This document shows positions 1 through 11,904 of a DNA stretch of 61,741 nt, piece by piece. Position 1 is the stretch's first letter; the number at the start of each line of letters is the position of its first letter. Under the pieces are notes generated by a model that searched no databases, was not told the DNA's origin, and was given only the letters and a program-made list of their open reading frames with translations. The translations under genes and the position numbers were made by a program. Source of the stretch: Marinilabiliales bacterium (GTDB lineage Bacteria; Bacteroidota; Bacteroidia; Bacteroidales; ML635J-15); the NCBI GenBank assembly GCA_002869385.1, contig PKTB01000017.1:1-61741 (forward strand), given 5' to 3'.

Positions 1-1203
1 ATCTTTTCCTGATTTTAAGTATAAACTTGATGATGCATTGAGTGTTCCAAAATCATGGCCATCAAAATCATCAACCAGATATTCAATATCTTCAGCCCCA
101 CCTTCCCAAGTTAAGACTGCTGCATCATACAAACTTTCAGTATCTGTTTCGTCAGCATATATTGTCATATTGTTTGAGGTAAGGTCTGTTGCACCATCTA
201 GTTCGGCAGCTGCAATAGTAACATTAAAATCATTTATCTCTGTCATTATGGGGTCCCCTGTATATGCTAATTGTATATTAGCTTCAGTAGGACTGGAATA
301 TAAAACTCCATTTATTGTCAAACCAGCTGGAGCATTATTTAATGTAAAGTTTGTTTGCTCAAATGTCCCATCAACAAAAGACTCAGATATTAAAACTAAA
401 TCTAAAACCATTCCATCAAGACTTGTAGAGTTCATTTCTCCTGTTGGTGTTGCAGTTAAAGAACCTGATGATGAAGTAACGGTATATGTAAAATTACTAC
501 CACTGTTATTATTACCTTTTAAAGTTGAAAAATCAGGATATAGACTAACGAATGTTGATTCCATGGCTGAACTAAACACATAATATTCAATATTAGTACT
601 AGCAACTTGCCCAGGTATTACTCCTAAATAATCTGTACCGGAGCCGGAACATGCAACAATTGAAGATGTACTCCATGAATCTGTTGTATATCTCAAATAA
701 ACAGTTTCCTGTATTGATAATACACCTGACAAAGTAATAGAGACAGTAACATCATTTTCATTTTCTGTCAAGCTATTATCACTTACAGTTAAGATATCCA
801 CAGGCATAGCGTCAGTTTCCATAATTACAAACTTCCTGTTCCACCATGTCTCGTCACCTTCCAGTCGGAAAGTATAGAATTTGCCGGCTGTGAAGCTCAT
901 TGCAAAAGTAACAGGAGCATCTCCTGATATACTTCCTCTCATTTGACCTTCAGACATATTGACTACCGGATAATAAGAATCAGTAGCATCTCCCCAAGTA
1001 TCAACGCCATCTGCAGACTGATCAACTAAAAACTGTCCACTCGGTAAATCTGAAGCGACATCTACAGTTACCGAATAATAGCTATAAGACTCGGTCATCA
1101 AGTCCTCTGCTTGCCATGTATTAAAATCACCCATAAGATACTGGGCATATGAATTAACCATAGCAAACGCTATAGTTACAATCATAAAAAATAATCTTTT
1201 CAT
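1..1203 (-). CDS. Secreted modular protein, C-terminal part outside window
   Basis: This reading frame is open from an ATG at 1201-1203 to the left edge, giving 401 codons without a stop; the C-terminus lies outside the window. The N-terminus (MKRLFFMIVTIAFAMVNSYA) is a clear Sec signal peptide cleaved before or near a Gln-Tyr. The next ~110 residues contain aromatic-rich strands (around ETWWNRKF) like those of SusE/SusF-type or starch-binding-like modules. Beyond that are Thr/Ser-rich beta-sandwich-like segments. I do not recognise a catalytic domain. Its size, signal peptide and beta-rich composition suggest an exported surface protein. A T9SS sorting tail would be expected at the missing C-terminus but cannot be seen. 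Confidence 0.8.
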   Translation of the reverse strand, partial: MKRLFFMIVTIAFAMVNSYAQYLMGDFNTWQAEDLMTESYSYYSVTVDVASDLPSGQFLVDQSADGVDTWGDATDSYYPVVNMSEGQMRGSISGDAPVTFAMSFTAGKFYTFRLEGDETWWNRKFVIMETDAMPVDILTVSDNSLTENENDVTVSITLSGVLSIQETVYLRYTTDSWSTSSIVACSGSGTDYLGVIPGQVASTNIEYYVFSSAMESTFVSLYPDFSTLKGNNNSGSNFTYTVTSSSGSLTATPTGEMNSTSLDGMVLDLVLISESFVDGTFEQTNFTLNNAPAGLTINGVLYSSPTEANIQLAYTGDPIMTEINDFNVTIAAAELDGATDLTSNNMTIYADETDTESLYDAAVLTWEGGAEDIEYLVDDFDGHDFGTLNASSSLYLKSGKD

Positions 1204-1291
1204 ATCGTAAGCTTTATCTTGTACAATAATACGAATTTTTCTACAATTAATAACAGCTGTAGACTCAAATTGTTAGAAAATTAATATTGAT

Positions 1292-2710
1292 TTATTTATC
1301 TTTTGATGCTAACAAACTTACACCGTAGGAATAGGTTATTGGTTGTCCATCAGCAAATGCAACAGGAAACGCGTCAGGGAAATCTTCCTGTGCAAGTCCT
1401 AAGTAATAGTCTGTATATGTTGCATCAGTATGTGAATAAACATAATATTTGTACTTGTTCCCAACTTTAATTTCAACAGCATCAGAGTAACCTTTAAGCT
1501 CCTAAGAATCAGACCCTATGGGTGTTGTAGCAGCTCTAATCTGAATCATAAAATTGATATCCGCATTAGAAAGATCAGACACATCTTCTGTATCCTCAGA
1601 ATCATCTGATTCACCTTGTTCTTTTTGCTCTTTTTTTTCCTCTTTTCTTTGATTCTTCTGATATTCCTTTTCTTCTTTTTTACGCTTTCGTTCACGTGCA
1701 CGTTTATCCTTTTCGCTCAATTCCGATTCGTCTGTTACATTTACTGTACGACCAATATTCATCAAACTAAAATTAACATACTTCTTAGGATTTAGTCTTA
1801 AGTCTTTCAGAAGCTTATCAAGATTCATAGCTGCATTTTCAAGTTGTATCGCAAGCTTATCATCATTTAGTAACTGACCTAAAGAACCTTCACCATTATT
1901 AACTCTCTCCATTATGGCATTAAAATCTGCAAGAGCTTTATTTGCTTCAAGTATAGTTTGTGAAATCTCCAATGCTACCAGAGTGTCGGAAAATTCAGAA
2001 AGATTATTGATAATATTGGTAATCTGCTCGTGATTATTCCTTAGTGAAAGTGAAATAAACTCCACATTAGATAGTATTCTTGAAATCTTTCCTGATTCTC
2101 TTGTCAGCATCGTATCCAAGCCATAAGCAGAGCTTTCAAGATATGCCATTGTTGTTTTAATACTTGCAAAACTTTGTTCAAGATTTGCTCTGGTCTCTTC
2201 GTTGAAAATATATGAAATAACTGCAATAGCTTTTTCAATCTCTTTCATCAAATCCTCAGCCTGATTCTTAACTGGAAGCATTTGAACACTTACCTGATCC
2301 TTAAGGCTTTGTTCTACCTCGCCAATTAAAGTATCATTAGGTTGATGATACTCAGAACTATTCCCAAATATAAGTTCTACTCCTTTCGAACCCATCAAGT
2401 CCATACTATAGATCCTTGCTATAGTAGAATCAGGTAAAAGAAACTCATCGGATATTTCAAGAGTAATCAATAGTTTACAATCCTGATCCGGTAAAAATGT
2501 AATTTCTGAAACTTTTCCTATCTGATAACCATTAACAGTAACAGGGCTTGATTCATTTAATCCCTCAATTCTATCGTAATAAACGTAATAAAGATTCGTT
2601 TTATTAAACAAAGAAGTGCCACGCAAGAAGTTAAATCCCCAATAGGCAACTAAGAGGATTACAACTGCGGAAATACCATATAATATATACTTCTTCTTAG
2701 ATTTCTGCAT
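1292..2710 (-). CDS. MlaD/MCE-family protein with C-terminal SPOR-like domain, interrupted by in-frame TAG
   Basis: An N-terminal membrane anchor (about residues 8-28) is followed by an MCE domain (YYDRIEGLNESSPVTVNG...), a long helical region with phase-variance-type repeats, a Lys/Glu-rich linker (residues ~335-375) and a short C-terminal domain. MCE proteins bind phospholipids in envelope transport between the two membranes. The frame is cut by TAG at 1502-1504 (codon 403) but reads on without frameshift to TAA at 1292-1294. The part beyond the stop ends FPDAFPVAFADGQPI, which matches the end of the neighbouring amidase's last domain (FEGCFVVAFKDGERI), so it belongs to the protein. The inferred lost residue is Glu (GAG). 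The start is the ATG one base after the amidase stop (TAGAATG), implying translational coupling; an ATG at 2728 is the alternative. Confidence 0.85.
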
Positions 2711-2711
2711 T

Positions 2712-3899
2712 CTACTGTCCAAGTTCACTTCGAGCCTGATTCAGCGGAATTCTTTCCCCGTCTTTAAATGCAACAACAAAACATCCCTCAAAATCAGACT
2801 TTAGTTTCTTCTGAAGTTCTACTATCTCACTATACTTGGTAGTTTTACCAATAGTGCATTTGTAAACTCCATTATGCAAATATACATCAACATTTTGATA
2901 AGCCTGAAATTTTTCGGAATTAATTTCAATTTTTTGTGAGGATGTCATGACCTGTACCTTAAAAAATACACCTTTTTCATTGTAAGTAGTTGTATTTGTA
3001 TTTTCAGTGGTATTATTTTGAGTATTAGTAGTAGTAGTTTGTTCTGTAGTATTCTCAGTAGTATTTGTATGACTTGAAGTTTCACTTCCAACATTTCCTT
3101 CATAATGATTCTTATAATCTTTAAAACCATTAAATATAGCCTCTGCAAGCTCGTCTTGACCTTTTTCAGAATTTAAATATATTTCTTCTTCCCTATTTGA
3201 GATAAATCCACATTCAATTAGGACTGCCGGCATAGTGGTTTTCCACAACACCAAAAACCCAGCTTGTTTAACTCCTCTGTCATAACGTTTTACATCTTCT
3301 CTAAAATTGTGCTGAACTTTATCAGCAAATAATAAACTCTGCGTTAGGTTTGCATTCTGGTAAAGACTGAAAATTATATGATTTTCAGGATCATTTGGAT
3401 CAAAACCATCATATTGATCTTCGTAATTATCCTCTTGCAAAATTACTGAGTTCTCGAGCTTAGCAACTTTTAAGTTTGCATCATTAACATGAAGCCCCAT
3501 CACAAAAGTTTCTGCTCCATAAGGCGAGGTGTTAGATGAAGCATTTATATGAATACAAACAAAAAGATCTGCATTATTATCATTAGCAATCTTTGCCCTT
3601 TTGTATAATTCAACAAAACTATCATCAGTTCTGGTATAAATAACTTTTACATCCTTAAAATTCTTTTCGATTAACGCTCCAAACTTAAGAGAAATATCCA
3701 ATGCTAAATCCTTCTCTTTTGAAATTTTACCAACTGCTCCAGGGTCTGAACCTCCATGTCCCGGATCAATTACCACAGTTCTAATCTTATTCTTATCTGA
3801 GCTTTGTCCATACAAATTAAAACTAGTCAAAAAACTTATTAAGACTAATATGGTGATAATTATTACATTTTTTTGTCTCATAAACATACCAGTTTTCAT
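2712..3899 (-). CDS. N-acetylmuramoyl-L-alanine amidase (Amidase_3) with SPOR-like tail
   Basis: This is an exported cell-wall amidase that cleaves the bond between MurNAc and L-Ala. An N-terminal signal segment (MRQKNVIIITILVLISF) precedes the Amidase_3 fold. The zinc-ligand motifs are visible: VIDPGHGGSDPGA, Glu in the EKD segment, CIHINASS, and the catalytic VLIECGFISNREEE. After a Thr/Asn-rich low-complexity linker (~residues 265-305), a SPOR-like domain (FFKVQVMTS...) closes the protein, probably for peptidoglycan binding. The start at 3899 (MKTGMFMRQK) is preferred over 3965 because a TATCTTTG promoter box on this strand (3948-3955) would otherwise lie inside the gene. The MCE gene follows directly. 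The function call is firm; the start is moderately sure. Confidence 0.92.
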   Translation of the reverse strand: MKTGMFMRQKNVIIITILVLISFLTSFNLYGQSSDKNKIRTVVIDPGHGGSDPGAVGKISKEKDLALDISLKFGALIEKNFKDVKVIYTRTDDSFVELYKRAKIANDNNADLFVCIHINASSNTSPYGAETFVMGLHVNDANLKVAKLENSVILQEDNYEDQYDGFDPNDPENHIIFSLYQNANLTQSLLFADKVQHNFREDVKRYDRGVKQAGFLVLWKTTMPAVLIECGFISNREEEIYLNSEKGQDELAEAIFNGFKDYKNHYEGNVGSETSSHTNTTENTTEQTTTTNTQNNTTENTNTTTYNEKGVFFKVQVMTSSQKIEINSEKFQAYQNVDVYLHNGVYKCTIGKTTKYSEIVELQKKLKSDFEGCFVVAFKDGERIPLNQARSELGQ

Positions 3900-3947
3900 T
3901 TCTGAAACGTTTTTTTCATTAGTTTTGGGCAAATTTTGTATTTTGTA

Positions 3948-3955
3948 CAAAGATA
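3948..3955 (-). promoter_or_regulatory. TAnnTTTG promoter box for the amidase gene
   Basis: On the minus strand this reads TATCTTTG, an exact match to the Bacteroidota -7 element TAnnTTTG. It lies about 49 bases upstream of the chosen amidase start and within the narrow divergent region before lptD. Confidence 0.45.
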
Positions 3956-3981
3956 AATCTTTCATATCGACTTTTTATAAA

Positions 3982-6603
3982 TTGTTAATACTGTTATTAA
4001 CATCGTTTGGTTTATTAACCAACACTGTTTTTGCATATAGCAATCTTTATACCACAAGTATTAACGATTCTGATAATTATTCAACCATTAAGTATGAAAA
4101 AAATCTGCAATTCATTGATGACACTATAAAAAACGTTAAAACAGTTGACTCTATTGCCTTGCCAAAAACGAATTCAAACATGGCATTTGATTACCCTGTT
4201 TATTATGATGCTGAGGATTCACTATTATTTGACTTTGTACGTCAAAAAGCATATTTATATGGAAATGCTATTGTAATTTATGAAAGCATCAACCTTACAG
4301 CGGATTTTATCGAGATGGATTTTAACACAAATGAAGTTTATGCCTATGGAATAGAAGACAGTTTAGGTAATGTTAACGGAAAACCACTATTTACGGATAA
4401 TGAAGAGAACTTTGAAGCTGACACAATAAGGTATAATTTCAGAAGTAAAAAAGGTATAATTAAAGAAGTTACTTCAGAATTTTAAGGTAGTTTCTTACAT
4501 GGTGGTAAAACTAAAAAACAGGAAAACGGACATATTCATATGATTGATGGAAAGTTCACTACATGTGATCTTGATCATCCACACTATTATTTTAAAATTA
4601 GTAAAGCTAAGGTAATTCCAAATGATAAAATTGTTAGTGGACCTGCATATCTGGTTATCGAAGATATACCTACTCCTCTAGGCATACCATTTGGGTTTTT
4701 CCCAAATTCAAAAGGTGGGTCAAGTGGAGTCGTTATACCAGAATTTGGAGAAGAAGGAAATCGTGGTTTCTTCCTTCGTAAAGGTGGATATTATTGGGCT
4801 ATCAACGATTATATGGATTTAACTGTTCTCGGTGATATTTATTCCAAAGGTAGTTGGGGAGTAAGTATGTCAACAAATTATAAAGTAAGATATAAATACA
4901 ATGGAAAGCTTATTGTAGTTTATAATAAAAATAGCCTGGGATACAAAGGTCTTCCAAACTATTCAACTAATAGTCTTTATTCAGTAAAATGGAAATACAA
5001 TCAGGATCCAAAAGCAAGACCAAATTCAACCTTTTCTGTTGATGTAAACATGTCAAGCTCACAATATGACAAATACAACTCATATTCTGCATCAAATTAT
5101 ATGTCAACAAATAAAACATCAAGTATATCATACAGTAAAAACTGGCCTGGAACTCCTTTTAGTATGACTGCTGCACTAAGACAAAATCAGAATAGTTCTA
5201 CAAATCAAATTAACTTAACCCTACCCGATCTGACATTTAACGTTAACCGAATTTATCCTTTTAAAAGACAGGTTAAAGTTGGCAAAACGAGATTTTATGA
5301 AAAAATTGGGGTGTCGTATAATATGAGCCTTACCAACAGAATAACCACAATGAACGATTCTACATTCCTTGACATTGGTTTTAATGACATTAGTAATGGT
5401 ATATATCATAAAATTCCAGTTAGCACTTCTTTTAAATTCTTAAAATACACCACTATTTCACCAAGTTTTAATTATGCAGAAAGATGGTATTTTAAACAAC
5501 TGAACCAATACTGGGGTTACGAAACAGCTACAGATACCGCAGCAACAGTAATTAGCGATTATTACACTAAATTTTCAAGGGTTTGGGATTATAGTGCATC
5601 TGTAAGTTGGGCAACGCAGATATATGGTATGTTTAATTTTAAGAAAGGGAAGATAAAAGCTATAAGGCATGTAATCAGGCCTAATATTAGTTTTAGATAT
5701 CTCCCGGATTTTGGACAGGATAGATACAATTATTATGGTGAATATGACAAAATAGTTTACAATTATAATACTCAACAATACGATACTGTCAGCGAGATTT
5801 ACTCTTATTATGGAGCTTTACCTTATGGTAGTGCACCAAGAGGTGGAGCAGGTTATATCAACCTTAGTATTGGAAACAATGTTGAAATGAAAGTCAGAAA
5901 TACTAATGACACTATTGTTACCGATAAAAAAGTAAAAATATTGGAATCTTTAACTTTCTCAACAAACTATAACTTGATGTCAGACAGTTTGAATCTGGCA
6001 CCAATTGCAGTTAATGGACGTACAAAAATCAGCTTTCTGGATTTAACATTTGGTGCAACATTAGACCCTTATGATTATGGTGAAAACTCATATGGCAACA
6101 ATGTCAGAATAAATGAATTTCTAATAAATTCAAAAGGAATACCTGTCAGAATGACAATTGCAAGAGCGTCAGCAAGCTTCTCACTGAGGTCTTCCAAAAC
6201 TTCCAAAAGCGATGATATTCCTGAAAGTCAATACGAAACACTTTATGGGTATCCTGAACATTATGTTGATTTTAATATCCCATGGGACATAAGATTTAGC
6301 TATAATTACAATTATTCAAAACCATATGACGAAGCAAAAATAACTCAATCATTGCGAGTTACCGGGTCGTTTAACTTAACCCAGAAATGGAAAATCAGCT
6401 TTGGTAGTGGATACGATTTCGTGAGTCATGATGCGACTTATACAACAATTGATGTATATAGGGATCTTCACTGCTGGGAAGCAAGTTTGCATCTAGTTCC
6501 CTTTGGTTTACATAAAGCATACATGTTCCAAATAAATGTTAAAGCATCAATGCTTAAAGACTTAAAACTTGCAAAACGAAGAAGCTGGGTCGACAATTTC
6601 TAA
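3982..6603 (+). CDS. lptD: LPS-assembly outer-membrane protein LptD, interrupted by in-frame TAA
   Basis: LptD inserts lipopolysaccharide into the outer leaflet with LptE. Read through, this is ~873 residues, the usual Bacteroidota length. It has a signal peptide (ILLLTSFGLLTNTVFA), an OstA/LptA-like jellyroll (DSLLFDFVRQKAYLYGNA..., conserved GKPLF and YNFRSKKG) and a C-terminal barrel rich in alternating aromatic strands, with the family signature IPTPLGIPFGFFPN near 4670-4705. TAA at 4483-4485 splits the jellyroll; the following residues (GSFLHGGKTKK) are still conserved LptD sequence in the same frame, so this is a single nonsense substitution, probably of Glu. There is no ATG before the signal peptide outside the antisense overlap with the amidase; TTG at 3982 is my tentative start. 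Because LPS export is normally essential, the stop is remarkable. Confidence 0.87.
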
Positions 6604-6706
6604 ATAACTTAAAAATTAGTTAAAAACAGCAAACCAATTTGACGATTTGACGTTAGTTTACTAATTTGGCAAAGAATTTGAACACAAAATAATGGTTTAA
6701 AAATAT

Positions 6707-6714
6707 TAAATTTG
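6707..6714 (+). promoter_or_regulatory. TAnnTTTG promoter box (TAAATTTG)
   Basis: An exact TAnnTTTG match 30 bases upstream of the ATG at 6744, in the AT-rich gap after lptD. No convincing -33 TTG lies at the expected spacing, so the match is supportive only. Confidence 0.4.
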
Positions 6715-6743
6715 TATTATTTACTTATAAAACAATTATTCAT

Positions 6744-8186
6744 ATGAGAAAGATTGCATTTACTTTACTGATTTCTTTTATTACTTTAAGCTTATATTCT
6801 CAGTACGAAATCAAAGTGAAAATCAATGGGTTAAGTGATACTGTTGTATATTTGGGTCATCACTTTGGTGCAAAGAAATATGTCGTTGACACTACAACAA
6901 TTGACAGTAAAGGTGTTGCTGTTTTTAAAGGAGATAAAGATCTTAATAGAGGAATTTATCTATTGGTAATGCCATCAAAAGGTATGAATTATTTTGAATT
7001 CTTAATTGCTGACAACCAAAAATTTTCTTTCGAAACCGATACTGCTAACTATGTAGAGCACATGAAGATTAAAGGTTGTAAAGAAAATCAGTTATTCAAT
7101 GAATATCAAAGAAAAATGGCTGATATTCAAAATCGAAGAACTGAGCTAAATAAGGAATATGAAGAAGTTAAAGAAGATGAAGCTGAAAAAGAAAGAGTTA
7201 CTGCTGAGTTAACTGCTCTTAATGAAGAAAGAGTAGAATTTATGGACAATATGGTTGAGAAAAATCCTGATGCTTTCTTCAGCACAATTCTATTAGCAAT
7301 GAAAGATGTAGAAATACCTGACCCACCAAGAGATGAAAATGGCGTTATAACAGACTCAACATTCCAATACAGATATTTTAAATCGCATTATTTCGATTAT
7401 ATTGATTTTACAGAAAATGGGCTTTTAAGAACTCCAATATACGAAGGTAAACTGAATTATTACTTTGATAAAATGGTAGTTCCATTAATTGACTCATTAA
7501 TGCCTGAAGCAAATGCAATAATTACAAAAGCTTTTGAAGGTGGTGACAGTTTAATGTTCCAATTTACTGCCTCACACCTGCTTCATTATTTTGAAACATC
7601 TAAAGTTATGGGATATGATGCTGTTTTTGTTGACATTGCAGAAAAATGGTATCTAAGCGGCAAAGCTACATGGGCAGACACTGCATTTATGGCAAAACTA
7701 AACGAAAGAGTTGCAAAAATAACCCCTACCAGATTAGGCGAAATAGCCTATAACCTGCAAAGAATGCAAAGTATTGACGACAAATATTATAATCTACACG
7801 ATGTTAAAGCTGATTATACGGTATTGGTTTATTTTGAACCTCATTGCGGTCATTGCAAAAAAGAAGTTCCAAAATTGATGGACTATTATCGAGATAGCCT
7901 TAAAACCATGGGAGTCAAAGTTTTTCTTGTTTACACCCAGTACGATAAGGAAGAATGGAAAGAATTCCTAGATGAAAATGATCTCTATGAAGAAGGATGG
8001 ATTAATGTTTGGGATGGACCATACCCACACTCTCAATTCCGCGACTTCTATGATATTTACAGCACTCCAGTAATCTATGTTCTAGATAAAGACAAACGTA
8101 TTATTGGAAAACGAATTGGTGTGGAAAACATCAAAAGTCTGATTGAATTTGAAGAAGAAAGAAAAGAACGAGAAAGTAGTGAATAA
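6744..8186 (+). CDS. DUF4369/DUF5106 thioredoxin-like protein with CGHC motif
   Basis: This is an exported thiol-disulfide protein of a Bacteroidota-specific type. A signal peptide (residues 1-19) is followed by an N-terminal beta domain like DUF4369 (residues ~20-120). Next come a charged coiled-coil (~125-160), a helical DUF5106-like middle, and a C-terminal thioredoxin fold from ~residue 350. The redox motif is FEPHCGHCKKEVP near residue 370, with the usual cis-Pro (STPVIYVLD) further on. It probably acts in the periplasm as a reductase or oxidoreductase; the substrate is unknown. The next gene is a paralogue starting inside the stop region of this one (GTGAATAA overlap), so the two are probably co-transcribed. 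Confidence 0.85.
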   Translation: MRKIAFTLLISFITLSLYSQYEIKVKINGLSDTVVYLGHHFGAKKYVVDTTTIDSKGVAVFKGDKDLNRGIYLLVMPSKGMNYFEFLIADNQKFSFETDTANYVEHMKIKGCKENQLFNEYQRKMADIQNRRTELNKEYEEVKEDEAEKERVTAELTALNEERVEFMDNMVEKNPDAFFSTILLAMKDVEIPDPPRDENGVITDSTFQYRYFKSHYFDYIDFTENGLLRTPIYEGKLNYYFDKMVVPLIDSLMPEANAIITKAFEGGDSLMFQFTASHLLHYFETSKVMGYDAVFVDIAEKWYLSGKATWADTAFMAKLNERVAKITPTRLGEIAYNLQRMQSIDDKYYNLHDVKADYTVLVYFEPHCGHCKKEVPKLMDYYRDSLKTMGVKVFLVYTQYDKEEWKEFLDENDLYEEGWINVWDGPYPHSQFRDFYDIYSTPVIYVLDKDKRIIGKRIGVENIKSLIEFEEERKERESSE

Positions 8187-9663
8187 AATAAAACAATATA
8201 ATACTAATAATTTACAAGCCGTTAAATGCGGCTTGTTTCTTATTTTCATATTCAGCTCTCTTTTAACCTTCTCTTACAATATTAAAGTGGAAATTAAAAA
8301 TTGTCCTGAGTACTATATATATTTTGGTAAACATAGAGGACCTGATTTTACAGTAATAGATTCTGTTCAGGCAGTAAACGGTTTAGTTGAATTCTCCGGT
8401 AAAAAAAACCTTGAAACAGGTGTATATTTTATTGTAATCCCACCACAGACCAGATTTGATTTTATCATAGCTGATGAACAAAACTTTACTTTAAAAACTG
8501 ACACAAGAAATATATTGGGAGAACTAATTTCAAATGGAGAAAAACAATATCAGATTTTCTTGGATATACAAAAAGACATTGCAGAGATAAATAAAAAACG
8601 TTCACAATTGGAAATGGAGTCTGAGTTTTATAAGATGTATCAAAAAGATACGATCCCTTACATAACTGCTAAAATAGATAGTCTTAATCAAATACAATTT
8701 GACATTTATGAAACATATAAAACTAAACTTGACAAATCTACTTTCGTTTATGATATTTTAAGTATCCTATCTCCTTTCCATGTCCCGGATAGCATCGCTA
8801 AATTACAATACGAAGAACCAGCTATTCATTACAGATATTACATTGACCATTACCTTGACAGAATAAACTTTGACAATCCAAGTATCTTAAATACTCCTGA
8901 ATTTGTTTTTCATAAGCTGCTCGCAGATTATTGTTATTACTTCTTTGACGTTAGAGCCAACAAACTTGATGATGCTTATCATGATATGGATAATCTTATT
9001 GCCAAAACCGAAAACAAACCGGAATTCAGACAATATATATTAAGCTATCTTGTTTCCAGATACGAAAAACCGCAGGACCTCAGACTAGAGTCTTTTTTAG
9101 TCTATTTATACAGAAACTACTTTATGATAAATAGACCAGATTGGGTTACTGACCAAGCTTTTGATATTATGAAATTGAGAATAGAAAGCGTACAATATAA
9201 TCTTGTCGGTTCAATTGGTAAAAATCTAGTTCTTAATAATCAAAATGGCGACAGCGTAAGTATATACGGTTTAGAATCTAATTATAAAGTTTTGTTCTTC
9301 TGGGAGCCATCCTGTGATATTTGTACCGATGCAATACTAAAACTAAAAGAAGAATATTCAGATCTCGAAGCACATAATGTCCAAGTATTTGCAGTTTGTA
9401 CTAACTCAAATGAAATAAACGATTGGAAATCATTTATTAATGATAAGCAATTAAATTGGATAAATGCTATTGACATACGAAACAGTTCTAATTTTAAGAT
9501 CTATTATGGCACGTATAAAACTCCAAGATTATTTATTCTGGACAGTAACAATAAAATACTCACAAAAGATGTAAAACCTGATTATGTTTACGAGTATATT
9601 AAGAGTTACGAAGAACATTTAGAAAAAGAACGTGGTCGATTTGACTTTATGTTTGGAGAATAA
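8179..9663 (+). CDS. Second DUF4369/thioredoxin-like protein, CDIC motif
   Basis: A paralogue of the upstream gene with the same order: hydrophobic signal (CGLFLIFIFSSLLTFSYN), a beta domain opening IKVEIKNCPEYYIYFGKH, a helical middle, and a thioredoxin fold from ~residue 350. Its redox motif is WEPSCDICTDA, so both cysteines remain but the intervening pair differs from CGHC, which would alter redox potential. A cis-Pro equivalent is in KTPRLFIL. I chose GTG at 8179, which overlaps the previous stop by eight bases; a TTG at 8143 would add a longer hydrophilic leader. A perfect hairpin (8214-8236) lies inside the signal-peptide coding region. Confidence 0.8.
   Translation: MNKIKQYNTNNLQAVKCGLFLIFIFSSLLTFSYNIKVEIKNCPEYYIYFGKHRGPDFTVIDSVQAVNGLVEFSGKKNLETGVYFIVIPPQTRFDFIIADEQNFTLKTDTRNILGELISNGEKQYQIFLDIQKDIAEINKKRSQLEMESEFYKMYQKDTIPYITAKIDSLNQIQFDIYETYKTKLDKSTFVYDILSILSPFHVPDSIAKLQYEEPAIHYRYYIDHYLDRINFDNPSILNTPEFVFHKLLADYCYYFFDVRANKLDDAYHDMDNLIAKTENKPEFRQYILSYLVSRYEKPQDLRLESFLVYLYRNYFMINRPDWVTDQAFDIMKLRIESVQYNLVGSIGKNLVLNNQNGDSVSIYGLESNYKVLFFWEPSCDICTDAILKLKEEYSDLEAHNVQVFAVCTNSNEINDWKSFINDKQLNWINAIDIRNSSNFKIYYGTYKTPRLFILDSNNKILTKDVKPDYVYEYIKSYEEHLEKERGRFDFMFGE
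8214..8236 (+). terminator. Hairpin at the junction of the two thioredoxin-like genes
   Basis: ACAAGCCG (8214-8221) pairs with CGGCTTGT (8229-8236) around a 7-base loop, followed by a T-rich stretch. It resembles an intrinsic terminator for the first gene but lies within the coding start of the second, so it may act as an attenuator or partial terminator that is prevented by translation. Confidence 0.55.
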
Positions 9664-9690
9664 AAAAAGGGAAGTAAAACTCCCCTTTTC
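9662..9690. terminator. Bidirectional terminator between convergent genes
   Basis: An A-tract plus GGGA arm pairs with TCCCC plus a T-tract across a short loop, so T-runs are present on both strands. It sits between the thioredoxin-like gene (ends 9663) and gyrB (ends 9710 on the other strand). Confidence 0.7.
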
Positions 9691-9709
9691 TTTATATTCT
9701 ATTATAACA

Positions 9710-11758
<2,049 letters not shown>

Positions 11759-11834
11759 TCACCAATAAAACTTCGTCTGAAAGTATGTATTTATTAACAA
11801 TTTAAAACAATATAAAACATTGTATTACAATGAA

Positions 11835-11874
11835 ATACGCCTCACTGTTAATAGCTGTTAACATTGAGGCGTAT
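11835..11874 (-). terminator. Hairpin terminator of the barrel-protein gene
   Basis: ATACGCCTCA (11835-11844) and TGAGGCGTAT (11865-11874) are perfect 10-base complements. The 20-base loop holds a second complementary pair (GTTAA/TTAAC), giving a long stem. On the minus strand a TTTCATT tract follows, consistent with ending the gene at 11905. Confidence 0.6.
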
Positions 11875-11904
11875 AATGTTATAAGTTATCGTGTTTTTAC
11901 CACT

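Noticed and set aside
38..583. Plus-strand open frame of 181 codons at the window start
   Set aside because: It is the antisense shadow of the secreted protein on the minus strand, which has a signal peptide and stays open to the edge.
3850..3981. lptD starting at ATG 3850
   Set aside because: It would put ~40 residues of amidase antisense in front of a clear signal peptide.
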